Source: Symbiodinium sp. CCMP2592 (Eukaryota > Sar > Dinophyceae > Suessiales > Symbiodiniaceae). From it: a stretch of DNA of 64,000 nucleotides. The notes beneath the pieces are model-generated. The model was not told the origin of the DNA. It saw nothing but the letters and a program-made list of their open reading frames with translations, and did not search any database. Each line of letters opens with the position of its first letter. The stretch's first letter is position 1. The stretch is from NCBI GenBank assembly GCA_905221615.1, contig CAJNDT010006159.1:248001-312000 (forward strand). The letters run 5' to 3'. Below are positions 29,582 to 38,696 of the stretch, piece by piece. A program made the translations under genes and the position numbers.

Positions 29582-30339
29582 AGCCGTAGCCCGATACCCA
29601 TAGCACAGCAAGCGCGTCCGCTTAACGACTGTACCCAGATGTGACGTGGAGCCGTACCAGGTAGACACCGTGCTGGAACTGAAGACGTTGGCCAACTCTG
29701 CTGAACCTGAGTCCCCAGTGTCCCAATCTGCGCCTTGTCTTGTAGACAAGTCTGGCCCGGCGGCCCCCGGGAGGCCTCCCCCTCCAGAGAGGATAGCCCC
29801 TCTAGGCCCACAAGGGCACCCCATAGCAAGAGGAGTCCCTGGAATGCCCGTCGGGGCCAGCATTGGGAGGATGCTGACGCGTTGTGAGTCACCACGTTGC
29901 GCCTAGCCTGTCCTGAGTCTGACTTGCTCCCAGGCGCTGGCGGCTGAACAGAAGTGAAGCGCAGAAAACATTCAACCGTGACGAAGAACTCTCGATCGCA
30001 CTGGCTTCGTAGCAGCTGGTGGCAGTCCACTGTGCCGTTGAAGGAAAAACTAGTGCTCGAAGAAGACTGCATGAGAATACCAGACGATCCGTGTCCTTCT
30101 TGCGGAGGTGTACCAGTTAAAGCGCAAAACCAGAGCGCCAGCAAAACTGCGCAGGAGAGACCGTGAGCTGTACCTGGGTGTATTGTCGTGTAGCTGGAAA
30201 GTCGAAGAGAGGAGCGGAACGAGGCCTCAACTCGAAAGCTTCCTTCAGGATACCCAGGTGCAGAAGATGGCCAACCCATGACTGGGGCCGCCCCTTGAAT
30301 GGCTTGGTGCGGCAGGTCCTTTTGCAAATGTAAAAGCAT
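29582..30339 (-). CDS. ORF of element C, 3' partial
   Basis: Open from ATG at 30339 (MLLHLQKDLPHQ) to the gap, at least 252 codons. Ser- and Pro-rich parts (ILMQSSSSTSFSFNGT) and a possible hydrophobic segment (SCAVLLALWFCAL). No known domain. The corresponding frame in D has a stop after 176 codons because of a CAC-to-CTA-type change (minus strand TAG at 37334-37336), so C holds the longer version. It may be an ORF1-like protein of an ORF1-only element; this is inference. Confidence 0.45.
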
Positions 30340-30663
30340 CGGCAGGAGAAAAGTACTGAGGCACAGTCGACGCGCCTTCCGCTAGTTTCGCCGGAAAGAG
30401 AGAACTCGATCCGACTCCCTTCACCCCGCGGAAAGGTGAGAACCCTACCACTTACCTCTTGCCAAGGTTGTATAACTGCAGACAGAGGCCCGGGAATTGG
30501 GACCCGGTAGAACACAGCGGCGCGCGGCTCCGGGAATAGCTATGGCTCAATAAGAGGACAGTCCCTTAAGCTTCGCAGAAGGGGGCCGTTGCGAGCCTCT
30601 AGCGTTGGTACCCAGAGCCTTGTTAGCAATGCTACACAGCCTGCTGTGATCCATAGCGGCTAC
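29582..30663 (-). mobile_element. Non-autonomous element C, 3' part lost in the gap
   Basis: Nearly identical over about 1.08 kb to 37108-38185 (element D). It begins with the A-type 5' segment (30663-30370) and carries its own ORF, with no endonuclease or RT sequence. Its 5' end starts inside the (TTG)n tail of element B. Confidence 0.8.
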
Positions 30664-30770
30664 AACAACAACATCAACAACATCAACAACAACAGCAACA
30701 ACATCAACAAGAACAACAACAAGAACAACCCAACGACAACAACGACAACAACGACAGCAACAACAACAAG

Positions 30771-30832
<62 letters not shown>

Positions 30833-30862
30833 GAGAAACAACAACAAGAGAAACAACAACAT
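30664..30862 (-). repeat. Imperfect (CAA)n / (TTG)n tail of LINE B
   Basis: CAA repeats mixed with ATC, AGC, GAC and CAAGAGAAA variants. On the minus strand this is a (TTG)n tail with TCT interruptions directly after GAATGAAATG. It is older or less pure than the tails of A and E. Confidence 0.85.
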
Positions 30863-31081
30863 TTCATTCACACGCAGCGGGAGGATACTGTCTGAGGTGA
30901 AACTTAACGTCCACGCTTTGCGAGGGATCGACCTGCTGCTCTGCTTGCTACTTGCGCGGTCACTTCATGACGAGCCGTGCCTTAACACAGCACTCGCACA
31001 CGCTCCGCCCCTCAAGGCTGCAAGCAATGAAGTCGGAATCGGACGTGTCTTCAGAGTCTTATGCGGCATCGGTGGCCTGTT

Positions 31082-31345
31082 GTGGGGAGGGGTCCCCTGA
31101 GGGAGGATCTCCACTCTTGGCCTTTGCTGCAGGGGGAGTATCTCCACCGTCGCTTTGCCCAGTGATTCTCTTTTTGGAAGGACGAGGAGGGGGAGTGATT
31201 CCACCCGAGGGGAGAAGCTCCACCTGATGTTCTCCTACTGTTGAAAAACCCCTGGGGAGAAACTCCACCAGCTGTACACACATGGCAAGGGGAGAAACTC
31301 CTCCGATTGTTGGGGAGAGTCTCCTCCTAAGGGAGCATCTCCGCA
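31082..31345 (-). repeat. Array of small inverted repeats in the 3' UTR of LINE B
   Basis: Eight or so units of the form GGGGAG-NNN-CTCC about 30 bases apart (for example GGGGAGAAACTCCACC), each able to form a 4-5 bp hairpin. The same GGAG-TAA-CTCC motif occurs twice within the coding part at 33050-33100. It occupies the place taken by the two long hairpins in element A. Confidence 0.7.
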
Positions 31346-34300
31346 AGGCTCGCTGGAAGAGCTCTTGCAGAGACATTACTCGGGAGATTAGCTACGTCCT
31401 GCGGCTCGTGAGAGACGGCGCTGCGAGCTAGGAAGATGACGTAGCTATTTTCTTGAAGCAGGGGATCTTCGAGGGTACAGGGACTAGGGGGGTGAGAGTC
31501 ATCACCAACATACCAGGCATCTGCTGTACGTACAGCTGCACGGTAATGGCCACTAGTGGACTCCATTCCTAGGTGAATGATCACTGCCTCTACTGTGTAG
31601 GTACAGAACGAAACTCGGGATGTGTGGTCCAGGAAGACAGGGATCTGGACTTGCTGTGGGATTGTGATGCGAGTGTGTTCCTTAGCTTCACCTGCGAATC
31701 TCGGCAAGGCTAAGCACACCTGCTGTGCAGCTTCTATGAGAGCACATGAGCGCTCCTGAGACGACCATGCCACTAGCATGTCCTGTAGGTTGGTCTTGAT
31801 CGCCGTGGCAAGATGAATGGGAGAGCCCCCTTCTTCGTCCACTAGCACGCCTTCCGGTACTGAGGCTCTAGTTTCCCACTGTCCAAATCTTGATGCAGAG
31901 AGATTCCGAAACACTTGCTGCAGGAACTCAGCAGAGTCGTGCTGGCCTCCGTCAAAGAGCCAGCCCATGGTGAGCTCCGAGAAGACTCTGTGTTCAGGGG
32001 TTATTCTCGCAAGCTGACTGATCCGGGATGCCTCTTGAAAAGTCGCCCCTGAAGGATCTGATAGCCAGTGGAGACACTGCAGACCTGAGTTGGCATAGCA
32101 GTGGTTGCGACTATTGGCTAGCAGGAGAAAGCCTTCCAGTCTAAACACGGGGTGAGGAATTCCTGGCGTTGCATCTGAAGGCTTCTGTGTGACTATCTTC
32201 GCCGATGCCGTGGACTTTGCTCGAGTATATTCGCGGGGCTGCTTGTTGAGCTGCTGGCGCGCTACCTCCTGCAGTACGTGCACCTGCAGTAATGGAACGC
32301 ACTGCTGAGCATGTCTACCCGGGGCATCCACACGAAGTTTGCAGTATCGACAGCTATCTCCTTTGTGGAAGAAGACCTTAAATTGATTGAGTCTTGGTTG
32401 GAGAGTTTTCTCCAGATTGGCCATCACCTCAGGATGCTGCTTGTTTAAATGCTGTTTGGCTCCTTTCTGGCCTACGAGGATCTGACCACAGAGTGCGCAG
32501 GGTTCCATCAGGTAATCATGGAACGCCGGATTTCGAGCGGCGCCTTCTGGATTGTCCTGGGCATCAGACTGTAGACTTTCTACGAGTGAGATCCGGTTCT
32601 GTGCTTCTAAGGGTAGCTCTTCCTGCTGTCTAAGCAAAAGCTCTACCCTAGGGCAGGGAGATGCTTCGACATGTTTGCGCAGATAAAACACTGTTCGGAA
32701 TGTTGCTCGACAGGCGATGCAAGTTGCTGACCCTGGCATTGAATGCAAAATAGGATCAAATTTGGGTCCTTTCAGGCACTGCTGAGAATCTGGGTGAGCC
32801 TTCTGCAGGTGGCGACGGAGTGCTCCGGTGCCAGAGAGACATGCTCCACATTCTCCGCAGGTCAGAAGCCTATCCTCCACATGGTGCGAGGAGAAGTCCG
32901 TGGAGAGGCCTTCCAATGCCTGGCTAACTGCCGCAGCACGCAACTTATAGTGTGGGAGAAGCTGGGGATCGGAGTGTTGCTGTCTCTTTATAAACTGGGT
33001 CATTCTCTTTTGCAGCTGCTCCTTCACGTGAGGAACCCGTAATCTCCGGAGTAACTCCTGGTTTGATTCCTTCGTTTCCTGGGAGTAACTCCGCAGGACG
33101 AATCTGAGTTGGTACATCATGTGTGAATGGAGCTTTTGCAATCCCTGCTGTGTCATCCCCACCACGTGAAGTGCATACAGAGCAGAGGCCCACGCAGTTA
33201 TTGTCCAAAGCGACAGACGACGTCTGTCTGATAAGACTCGGTGGTTCCGAACTGCATGGGCTACTTCTGACATTGCAAGCTTACTGGATGACAGCCGATG
33301 TTTGAGAGTCTTCATTTCATAGTCGTGATAAGAAAGAATGACCCCCAAGTATGGAACCTGATGGCGCAGCGATATCAGCCTGCCCGAGGGGAGTTCAACA
33401 TACTTCTCTCCCTCGACCTGGCGAAAGAGTTTCTTCCTAATGGTCGAGGCTGAGCCCCCTTGCAGCTGTAGCAGAATTGCTGACTTGGACGGATTGACCT
33501 TGAACCCAAGCTCTACCAGCTGATCCAGAAGCATGTCGCAGTACCCTAGTGCTGTCATGAGGCCGGCCGCAGAGGCGAAATGCGACTGGATCAAGCTATC
33601 GTCAGCGTACATTGTGAGGAGCTTCACTAGTTCTGCTGGGCTGATTTTCCCAGAGAGCTTCCTAAAGAGAAGCCATGATGCAAAGGCGAATAAAGAGGGT
33701 GCTAGCTTACATCCCTGCTTGATTCCCCTGCGTGTGGCTATCTCAAAGCTCTGATCGCTGGCTGTCATCTTGTACCAGGCTTTGATGTGGAGATGGCCTA
33801 CCACCTCTATCAGAAGAGGATCTGCTTGTTCGGCTTCCAGGGCCTCTCTTAGTCGCAGCCTGTTGACAGTGTCAAAGGCTTTGCTCATGTCCACGCTCAT
33901 GGTGAGACTGCCTCTGAGCTTGAGCCCCTGTTGTCCCTTACCTGCCGCCCTGGTGGTGAGGGCCTGTCTGAACCTGGCCTGGTCCACATGTGTGAGGGCC
34001 TTGCAGATAGCCTCCTCTGTGCCCCTGCCTGGGACAAAGCCGAACTGAGAGACGCCGGTCATTGCTAGCTGGAGGGTAGACTTGAGTCTCTTCCTCACGA
34101 GTCCGGCTAAGACCTTACCCTCAGGTGCTATCACCCCGACCGGACGGAGTGAGGTTGGTTTGTCTGGCTTCTTGGGAGGCTTTGGGAGCCAGGAGATCTG
34201 TGACGAGGTGACACTGTCCGAGAGCCTTCCTGCAGTGACTTCCCTATTAAGGGTGTCCGAGATTAGCCGGATTGCTTGGGGACCTAGGGAGCGCCAGGCT

Positions 34301-35193
34301 ACTACGGGAGGACTCTTTTTAGGAACCGCCTTGCCCAGCTTTATTGTTCCAAGCTGTTCTTGCACTTCTTGCTCAGTGATGTGCAGGCTGCCTTGTATCC
34401 CTGAAAGCGGAAAGTCATCCCCTGCTCCAAACAGGTCTAGGGAATATTCCTCTAATTGTCTTCTTTCTTCCTCAGCAGTAAGGAAGCGACCCTCAGAATC
34501 ACGAAGCTGAACTCTTTCCTGGGGTCTCCCCGACCTGAAGCGCTTGATTACCTTGTAAAGGGAATGACTCCCGTCCTGCTTGGACTTAAGCTCTGCCTGC
34601 TGGAGTTGTTCATCTATTTCCTGCCGCCGCCGCTCCTGCTTGTGACGCTTTGCTACCCTCGCCTGTGCACTTTGCTGGGAAAACGTGCACCAGCATCGGA
34701 ACACCATACGGATCTGCAGCTCGGGCAAGAACTCTGCTAAGACCTTGACTGCTAGTGGGAGTGAGCGCAACGCAGAGCGCTCTTCCCAGATGCTGAGATC
34801 TGATCTTTGTGCTGCTTCCTTTCTCTTGGGAAAGTGAGTCGCGAGGGCTGAGTTCATTGCCTGATGGAGACTCTGCCAGGTTTGGGGATGATCCTGAAGG
34901 AGGGAGTCTACCTCCCTGGCAAATGCCTGTATTTTCGGGGAACGGTGTCTGTAGCAGTCCTCCATTGCCTGCTGGTCATAGGGTTTTGAGGCTTGGGAGG
35001 AGTATCTCCTGCTGTGCCTCAGTTTACCAAGAAGGGGGAAATGCCTACTACCATCCCTCCAGGATGCAACTGGGAAGGTCCTTAGTGGCCGGCAAACCCT
35101 GGCGGGGCCTTGGGACTGTGCAATCCTGACAAACGAGAAGTCAATCTGTGAAACAGAGTTGCCTTGTTCGTGGGTGGCTGGTCTATGCACTCC
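31327..35193 (-). CDS. LINE B polyprotein, downstream part: end of EN, RT, zinc fingers, USP-like protease
   Basis: 1288 codons after the TAG at 35194. Numbering from the GTG at 35190: SQIDFSFV (14) and SRHFPLLG (48, catalytic-His region) finish the endonuclease. RT about 330-640: SLRPVGVI (347), VDMSKAFD (433, motif A), GIKQGCKLAPS (489, motif B), YADD (528, motif C), LGFKVNPSKS (561), PYLGVILSY (613). Four zinc fingers at 778-799, 824-846, 898-919 and 947-964, in the same order as in A. USP-like domain about 1020-1225: RNHCYANS with C1031, GGQHDSAEF (about 1081), SGHYRAAV with H1215, WYVGDDS, and NSYVIFLARS. All three catalytic boxes match element A. Confidence 0.88.
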   Translation of the reverse strand, partial: GVHRPATHEQGNSVSQIDFSFVRIAQSQGPARVCRPLRTFPVASWRDGSRHFPLLGKLRHSRRYSSQASKPYDQQAMEDCYRHRSPKIQAFAREVDSLLQDHPQTWQSLHQAMNSALATHFPKRKEAAQRSDLSIWEERSALRSLPLAVKVLAEFLPELQIRMVFRCWCTFSQQSAQARVAKRHKQERRRQEIDEQLQQAELKSKQDGSHSLYKVIKRFRSGRPQERVQLRDSEGRFLTAEEERRQLEEYSLDLFGAGDDFPLSGIQGSLHITEQEVQEQLGTIKLGKAVPKKSPPVVAWRSLGPQAIRLISDTLNREVTAGRLSDSVTSSQISWLPKPPKKPDKPTSLRPVGVIAPEGKVLAGLVRKRLKSTLQLAMTGVSQFGFVPGRGTEEAICKALTHVDQARFRQALTTRAAGKGQQGLKLRGSLTMSVDMSKAFDTVNRLRLREALEAEQADPLLIEVVGHLHIKAWYKMTASDQSFEIATRRGIKQGCKLAPSLFAFASWLLFRKLSGKISPAELVKLLTMYADDSLIQSHFASAAGLMTALGYCDMLLDQLVELGFKVNPSKSAILLQLQGGSASTIRKKLFRQVEGEKYVELPSGRLISLRHQVPYLGVILSYHDYEMKTLKHRLSSSKLAMSEVAHAVRNHRVLSDRRRLSLWTITAWASALYALHVVGMTQQGLQKLHSHMMYQLRFVLRSYSQETKESNQELLRRLRVPHVKEQLQKRMTQFIKRQQHSDPQLLPHYKLRAAAVSQALEGLSTDFSSHHVEDRLLTCGECGACLSGTGALRRHLQKAHPDSQQCLKGPKFDPILHSMPGSATCIACRATFRTVFYLRKHVEASPCPRVELLLRQQEELPLEAQNRISLVESLQSDAQDNPEGAARNPAFHDYLMEPCALCGQILVGQKGAKQHLNKQHPEVMANLEKTLQPRLNQFKVFFHKGDSCRYCKLRVDAPGRHAQQCVPLLQVHVLQEVARQQLNKQPREYTRAKSTASAKIVTQKPSDATPGIPHPVFRLEGFLLLANSRNHCYANSGLQCLHWLSDPSGATFQEASRISQLARITPEHRVFSELTMGWLFDGGQHDSAEFLQQVFRNLSASRFGQWETRASVPEGVLVDEEGGSPIHLATAIKTNLQDMLVAWSSQERSCALIEAAQQVCLALPRFAGEAKEHTRITIPQQVQIPVFLDHTSRVSFCTYTVEAVIIHLGMESTSGHYRAAVRTADAWYVGDDSHPPSPCTLEDPLLQENSYVIFLARSAVSHEPQDVANLPSNVSARALPASLAEMLP

Positions 35194-35196
35194 CTA

Positions 35197-35526
35197 AGTG
35201 TTGGTTGCGACTAGCTGGTGCTCCGACAGTAGGGTCTGGAGATCCTTAGATCCGCGATGCCCGAGTCTGCAAGCCTGGATCGTGCATGGCCCTACGTGTT
35301 TGTTGTCGGTCTTGAGCGAGGAGTTAAAGTCTCCTAGCACAAGGAGAGTGTTGCGATTGGGAACAGCTCGGATGGACTTACTTAGGGCGTGAAGGGTCTG
35401 CTTCCGGGTTTCCTTATTCTGAGCAACTGTCTCCTTAGAGCGCCAAACGTATTGATAGCAGCTGAAGACATCCAGTGAGATGCCGTTGCTCGGCACCCGG
35501 ACCTGGAGAACTCTTCCTGGAACAGC
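35197..35526 (-). CDS. LINE B polyprotein, middle endonuclease part
   Basis: Same frame as the parts on either side, bounded by TAG codons at 35527-35529 and 35194-35196. It reads GRVLQVRVPS, then FSCYQYVWRSKET, then TLLVLGDFNSSL (the GDFN catalytic motif), ending VATNT where element A has LNTWSSG, so the downstream stop most simply replaces a Trp codon (TGG to TAG). Confidence 0.75.
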
Positions 35527-35529
35527 CTA

Positions 35530-36054
35530 GTTGTAGCGAAGATCCTGTGACTTGCACAGCGTGGAGTGCACCATTATGAGGACCCCGGCTCCCTTCTCCC
35601 CTGTGGAACCAGAGCTGATCACGTGCCAGCCTGACTTGCTGAATTGCCAAGAGCCCCTCCAGTGTGTTTCCTGGATTGCTACCAGCTTCACATCCTGAAA
35701 TGCGGCACTTTGCAGTACGGAGAGTAACTCTTCCCAAACTGCTGTTGTAAGAGATCCTGCGTTCCAGGATAGATAGCTGAGATTCTTATCTTCTGTAAAT
35801 TTTGAAGGCCGAGTCCTTCTGCCGGGATTGGTGGGCTTTACATGTGCAGGAGCAACTCCAAGCTCTGTTGACGACATCGTCCTTCCCTTGTAGACCGCAC
35901 TACCTTCAAGCAGAGCTTTACGTGCTGCCCTTTGATAAGAGCGTTTACCCTTCCCTTTAGGAACGGGCTGATGCTTGGTCGAACCACTAGGCTGTTTCGC
36001 AGCACTCATGTTGAGTACGGCTCCTGTCGGCTTCGCAATACCGACAAACCTCAC
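35530..36054 (-). CDS. LINE B polyprotein, N-terminal endonuclease part
   Basis: Basic leader, then YLSWNAGSL, VAIQETHWRGSW, GWHVISS and GAGVLIMV, the first motifs of an APE-type endonuclease. The best start is the ATG at 36009 (MSAAKQPSG); the frame is open from a GTG at 36054. It ends at TAG 35527-35529, after which the same frame continues. Confidence 0.75.
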
Positions 36055-36193
36055 CTCTGGGAGATGTTAGAGAGCTGTAAATCTAATACTCCCTCCCGGA
36101 CTTGGGACCGGGACTGCTCAGGCGCTGACAAATGCCATGGCAAGAAAGGAAAAAGGCAACTGTACTAGCCTGACCTTTCCTGAGCCGAGAGGC

Positions 36194-36196
36194 TTC

Positions 36197-36258
<62 letters not shown>
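36194..36258 (-). repeat. (CAA)n / (TTG)n tail of element D
   Basis: Pure CAA run of about 62 bases between the 5' end of B and the 3' end of D. On the minus strand it follows CGTCCAATAAA. Confidence 0.9.
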
Positions 36259-36259
<1 letters not shown>

Positions 36260-37333
36260 TTATTGGACGCTGAGCGAGCGGGCTCTGCTCATTGCGGGCG
36301 AGCAGAAACTTCGGAAGCGTGCCATCCCCGAGTGTGCCGTGAGCCAGCGCCACCGAGGTGAGCCATAAGCCAGCACCACTCCCTTAGAATCTGACCTGCC
36401 GACATTATTCTTATAGAGGTTACGCGGTCTTCGCCCGGCGGCCTTGTAAAGAAAAAGAAACAGACTGGCGCTTTGCGCGACGGGACTGCCCATGCGAGAA
36501 TCGCAAGTACCTCCTTCATCCGTTTCTGAGAACTACGACCGAAGTCAGGCCCCGAGGCCTCGCGTAAAACAAGCCAAAACGAACAGACCTAACAGAACCA
36601 ACAGAGAAGACCGCACAACCCCTATAGGATCCTCAGTGAAGGAAAAAGAGGAGCCGATGCTACAAACGTTAAAAGAGAAAGGGCCTAAGTCAAGAAGAGC
36701 AGTTCTGCAGACTGTACACAGCAGCAACAGCTCTTGGGCACCAGCCTCTAGGGGATAGGCCACAAGAAGTTGACTTCAGTTAGAAAGGCGTTGCCCGTTT
36801 TTACGCGAGCGATGCCCGACTCCTAACGTCCGTGACAGCCCGACTCACAAAGTCGTCGTCATGTAGCCTCCGTCACCCTCAGTGTGAGTCATTGCGTCCA
36901 ATACTCACGAACTGGCAGCCGGTGGGTCGTACTCAGAAGAGCCGTCTCCCAGAGTTCCCGTCTAGTGGCGTCCCACACTAGGTAACTCCCGACTACCAGC
37001 GATGGGCCGTACGGATAATTCGTCGTCAAGCAAAAACACGTGGGCCGTCACTCCTAGCACTGCCTGACCCCGTCGGTAACAGGACAGTAACGAACACACC
37101 TGGGAGGGCCGTAGCCCGACACCCATAGCACAGCAAGCGCGTCCGCTTAACGACTGTACCCAGATGTGACGTGGAGCCGTACCAGGTAGACACCGTGCTG
37201 GAACTGAAGACGTTGGCCAACGCTGCTGAACCTGAGTCCCCAGTGTCCCAATCTGCGCCTTGTCTTGTAGACAAGTCTGGCCCGGCGGCCCCCGAGAGGC
37301 CTCCCCCTCAAGAGAGGATAGCCCCTCTAGGCC

Positions 37334-37864
37334 CTAAAGGGCACCCCATAGCAAGAGGAGTCCCTGGAATGCCCGTCGGGGCCAGCATTGGGAGGATGCT
37401 GACGCGTTGTGAGTCACCACGTTGCGCCTAGCCTGTCCTGAGTCTGACTTGCTCCCAGGCGCTGGCGGCTGAACAGAAATGAAGCGCAGAAAACACTCAA
37501 CCGTGACGAAGAACTCTCGATCGCACTGGCTTCGTAGCAGCTGGTGGCAGTCCACTGTGCCGTTGAAGGAAAAACTAGTGCTCGAAGAAGACTGCATGAG
37601 AATACCAGACGATCCGTGTCCTTCTTGCGGAGGGGTACCAGTTAAAGCGCAAAACCAGAGCGCCAGCAAAACTGCGCAGGAGAGACCGTGAGCTGTACCT
37701 GGGTGTCTTGTCGTGTAGCTGGAAAGTCGAAGAGAGGAGCGGCACGAGGCCTCAACTCGAAAGCTTCCTTCAGGATACCCAGGTGCAGAAGATGGCCAAC
37801 CCATGACTGGGGCCGCCCCTTGAATGGCTTGGTGCGGCAGGTCCTTTTGTAAATGTAAAAGCAT
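37334..37864 (-). CDS. ORF of element D, prematurely stopped relative to C
   Basis: 176 codons from MLLHLQKDLPHQ, almost identical to the ORF of element C but ending at a TAG (37334-37336) where C reads through. Ser-rich with a hydrophobic segment; no known domain. Confidence 0.4.
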   Translation of the reverse strand: MLLHLQKDLPHQAIQGAAPVMGWPSSAPGYPEGSFRVEASCRSSLRLSSYTTRHPGTAHGLSCAVLLALWFCALTGTPPQEGHGSSGILMQSSSSTSFSFNGTVDCHQLLRSQCDREFFVTVECFLRFISVQPPAPGSKSDSGQARRNVVTHNASASSQCWPRRAFQGLLLLWGAL

Positions 37865-38185
37865 CGGCAGGAGAAAAGTACTGAGGCACAGTCGACGCGC
37901 CTTCCGCTAGTTTCGCCGGACAGAGAGAACTCGATCCGACTCCCTTCACCCCGCGGAAAGGTGAGAACCCTACCGCTTACCTCTTGCCAAGGTTGTATAA
38001 CTGCAGACAGAGGCCCGGGAATTGGGACCCGGTAGAACACAGCGGCGCGCGGCTCCGGGAATAGCTATGGCTCAAGAGGACAGTCCCTTAAGCTTCGCAG
38101 AAGGGGGCCGTTGCGAGCCTCTAGCGTTGGTACCCAGAGCCTTGTTAGCAATGCTACACAGCCTGCTGTGATCCATAGCGGCTAC

Positions 38186-38308
38186 AACAACAACAACTAC
38201 TACTACTACTACTACTACTACGACAACGACAGCGACAGCGACTACGACACGACTACGACTACGACTACTACGACTACTACGACTACTACGACTACTACGA
38301 CTACTACG

Positions 38309-38347
<39 letters not shown>

Positions 38348-38455
38348 GCTACTACTACTACGACTGCTACTACTACTGCTGCTGCTGCTACTACTACGAC
38401 GACTACTACTACCACTACTATTACTACTACTACTACTAAAACTACTGCTACTAAA

Positions 38456-38504
<49 letters not shown>

Positions 38505-38536
38505 TACTACTAGTACTACTACTACTACTGCTACTG

Positions 38537-38576
<40 letters not shown>

Positions 38577-38664
38577 GACTGCTACTACTACTGCTGCTGC
38601 TGCTGCTACTACTACGACGACTACTACTACCACTACTATTACTACTACTGCTACTAAAACTAGG
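38186..38664. repeat. (CTA)n-type microsatellite, target of element D
   Basis: Starts CAACAACAACTACTACTAC and continues as CTA/CGA/CTG triplets for nearly 480 bases. It contains a second-level duplication (CTACTGCTACTGCTACCACTACT occurs again at about 40425). Confidence 0.85.
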
Positions 38665-38690
38665 TACGCGCGCTTTTCGGCGCCGCGTAA
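38665..38690 (-). repeat. Inverted partner of the motif at 40255-40290
   Basis: AGGTACGCGCGCTTTTCGGC plus CGCG next to the CTA microsatellite. Its reverse complement, with a few differences, stands next to the (ACT)n run at 40255-40290. Both face outward into ACT-type repeats, as the 3' ends of two short elements in opposite orientation would. Confidence 0.5.
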
Positions 38691-38696
38691 GGTATA

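Larger units (their letters stand above)
30664..36192 (-). mobile_element. LINE B: second full-length EN-RT-zinc finger-USP element
   Basis: Same domain order as element A but diverged throughout at protein level, with unrelated 5' and 3' untranslated regions, so it is another subfamily and not a copy. 5' end near 36192, polyprotein 36054-31327, a 3' UTR of small GGAG-NNN-CTCC repeats, and a (TTG)n tail. It lies between D (its 5' end sits in the D tail) and C (whose 5' end sits in the B tail). Confidence 0.85.
36194..38185 (-). mobile_element. Non-autonomous element D (about 2 kb)
   Basis: Complete short element. Its 5' 290 bases match the 5' UTR of LINE A. Its 3' 45 bases (ending CGTCCAATAAA plus (TTG)n) match the 3' end of A. 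Further 3' UTR words are shared with A (CCGTCACCCTCAGTGTG at about 36866 and 7522; GTGGCGTCCCAC at about 36964 and 7620). Between them is a unique region with an ORF but no EN, RT or USP. Together with C this defines a non-autonomous family that probably uses the A-type machinery. Its 5' end starts in a (CAA)/(CTA) microsatellite. Confidence 0.8.

Noticed and set aside
29440..30339. A single 299-codon protein spanning the N gap, and the similar one at 28964-29863
   Set aside because: The gap is an arbitrary 100 N; the two sides are a transposon and an unrelated gene.
38060..38085. Dinoflagellate spliced-leader remnant (CTATGGCTCAAG)
   Set aside because: Only the last nine to twelve bases agree, and the homologous positions in elements A and C differ; it is antisense to the element.
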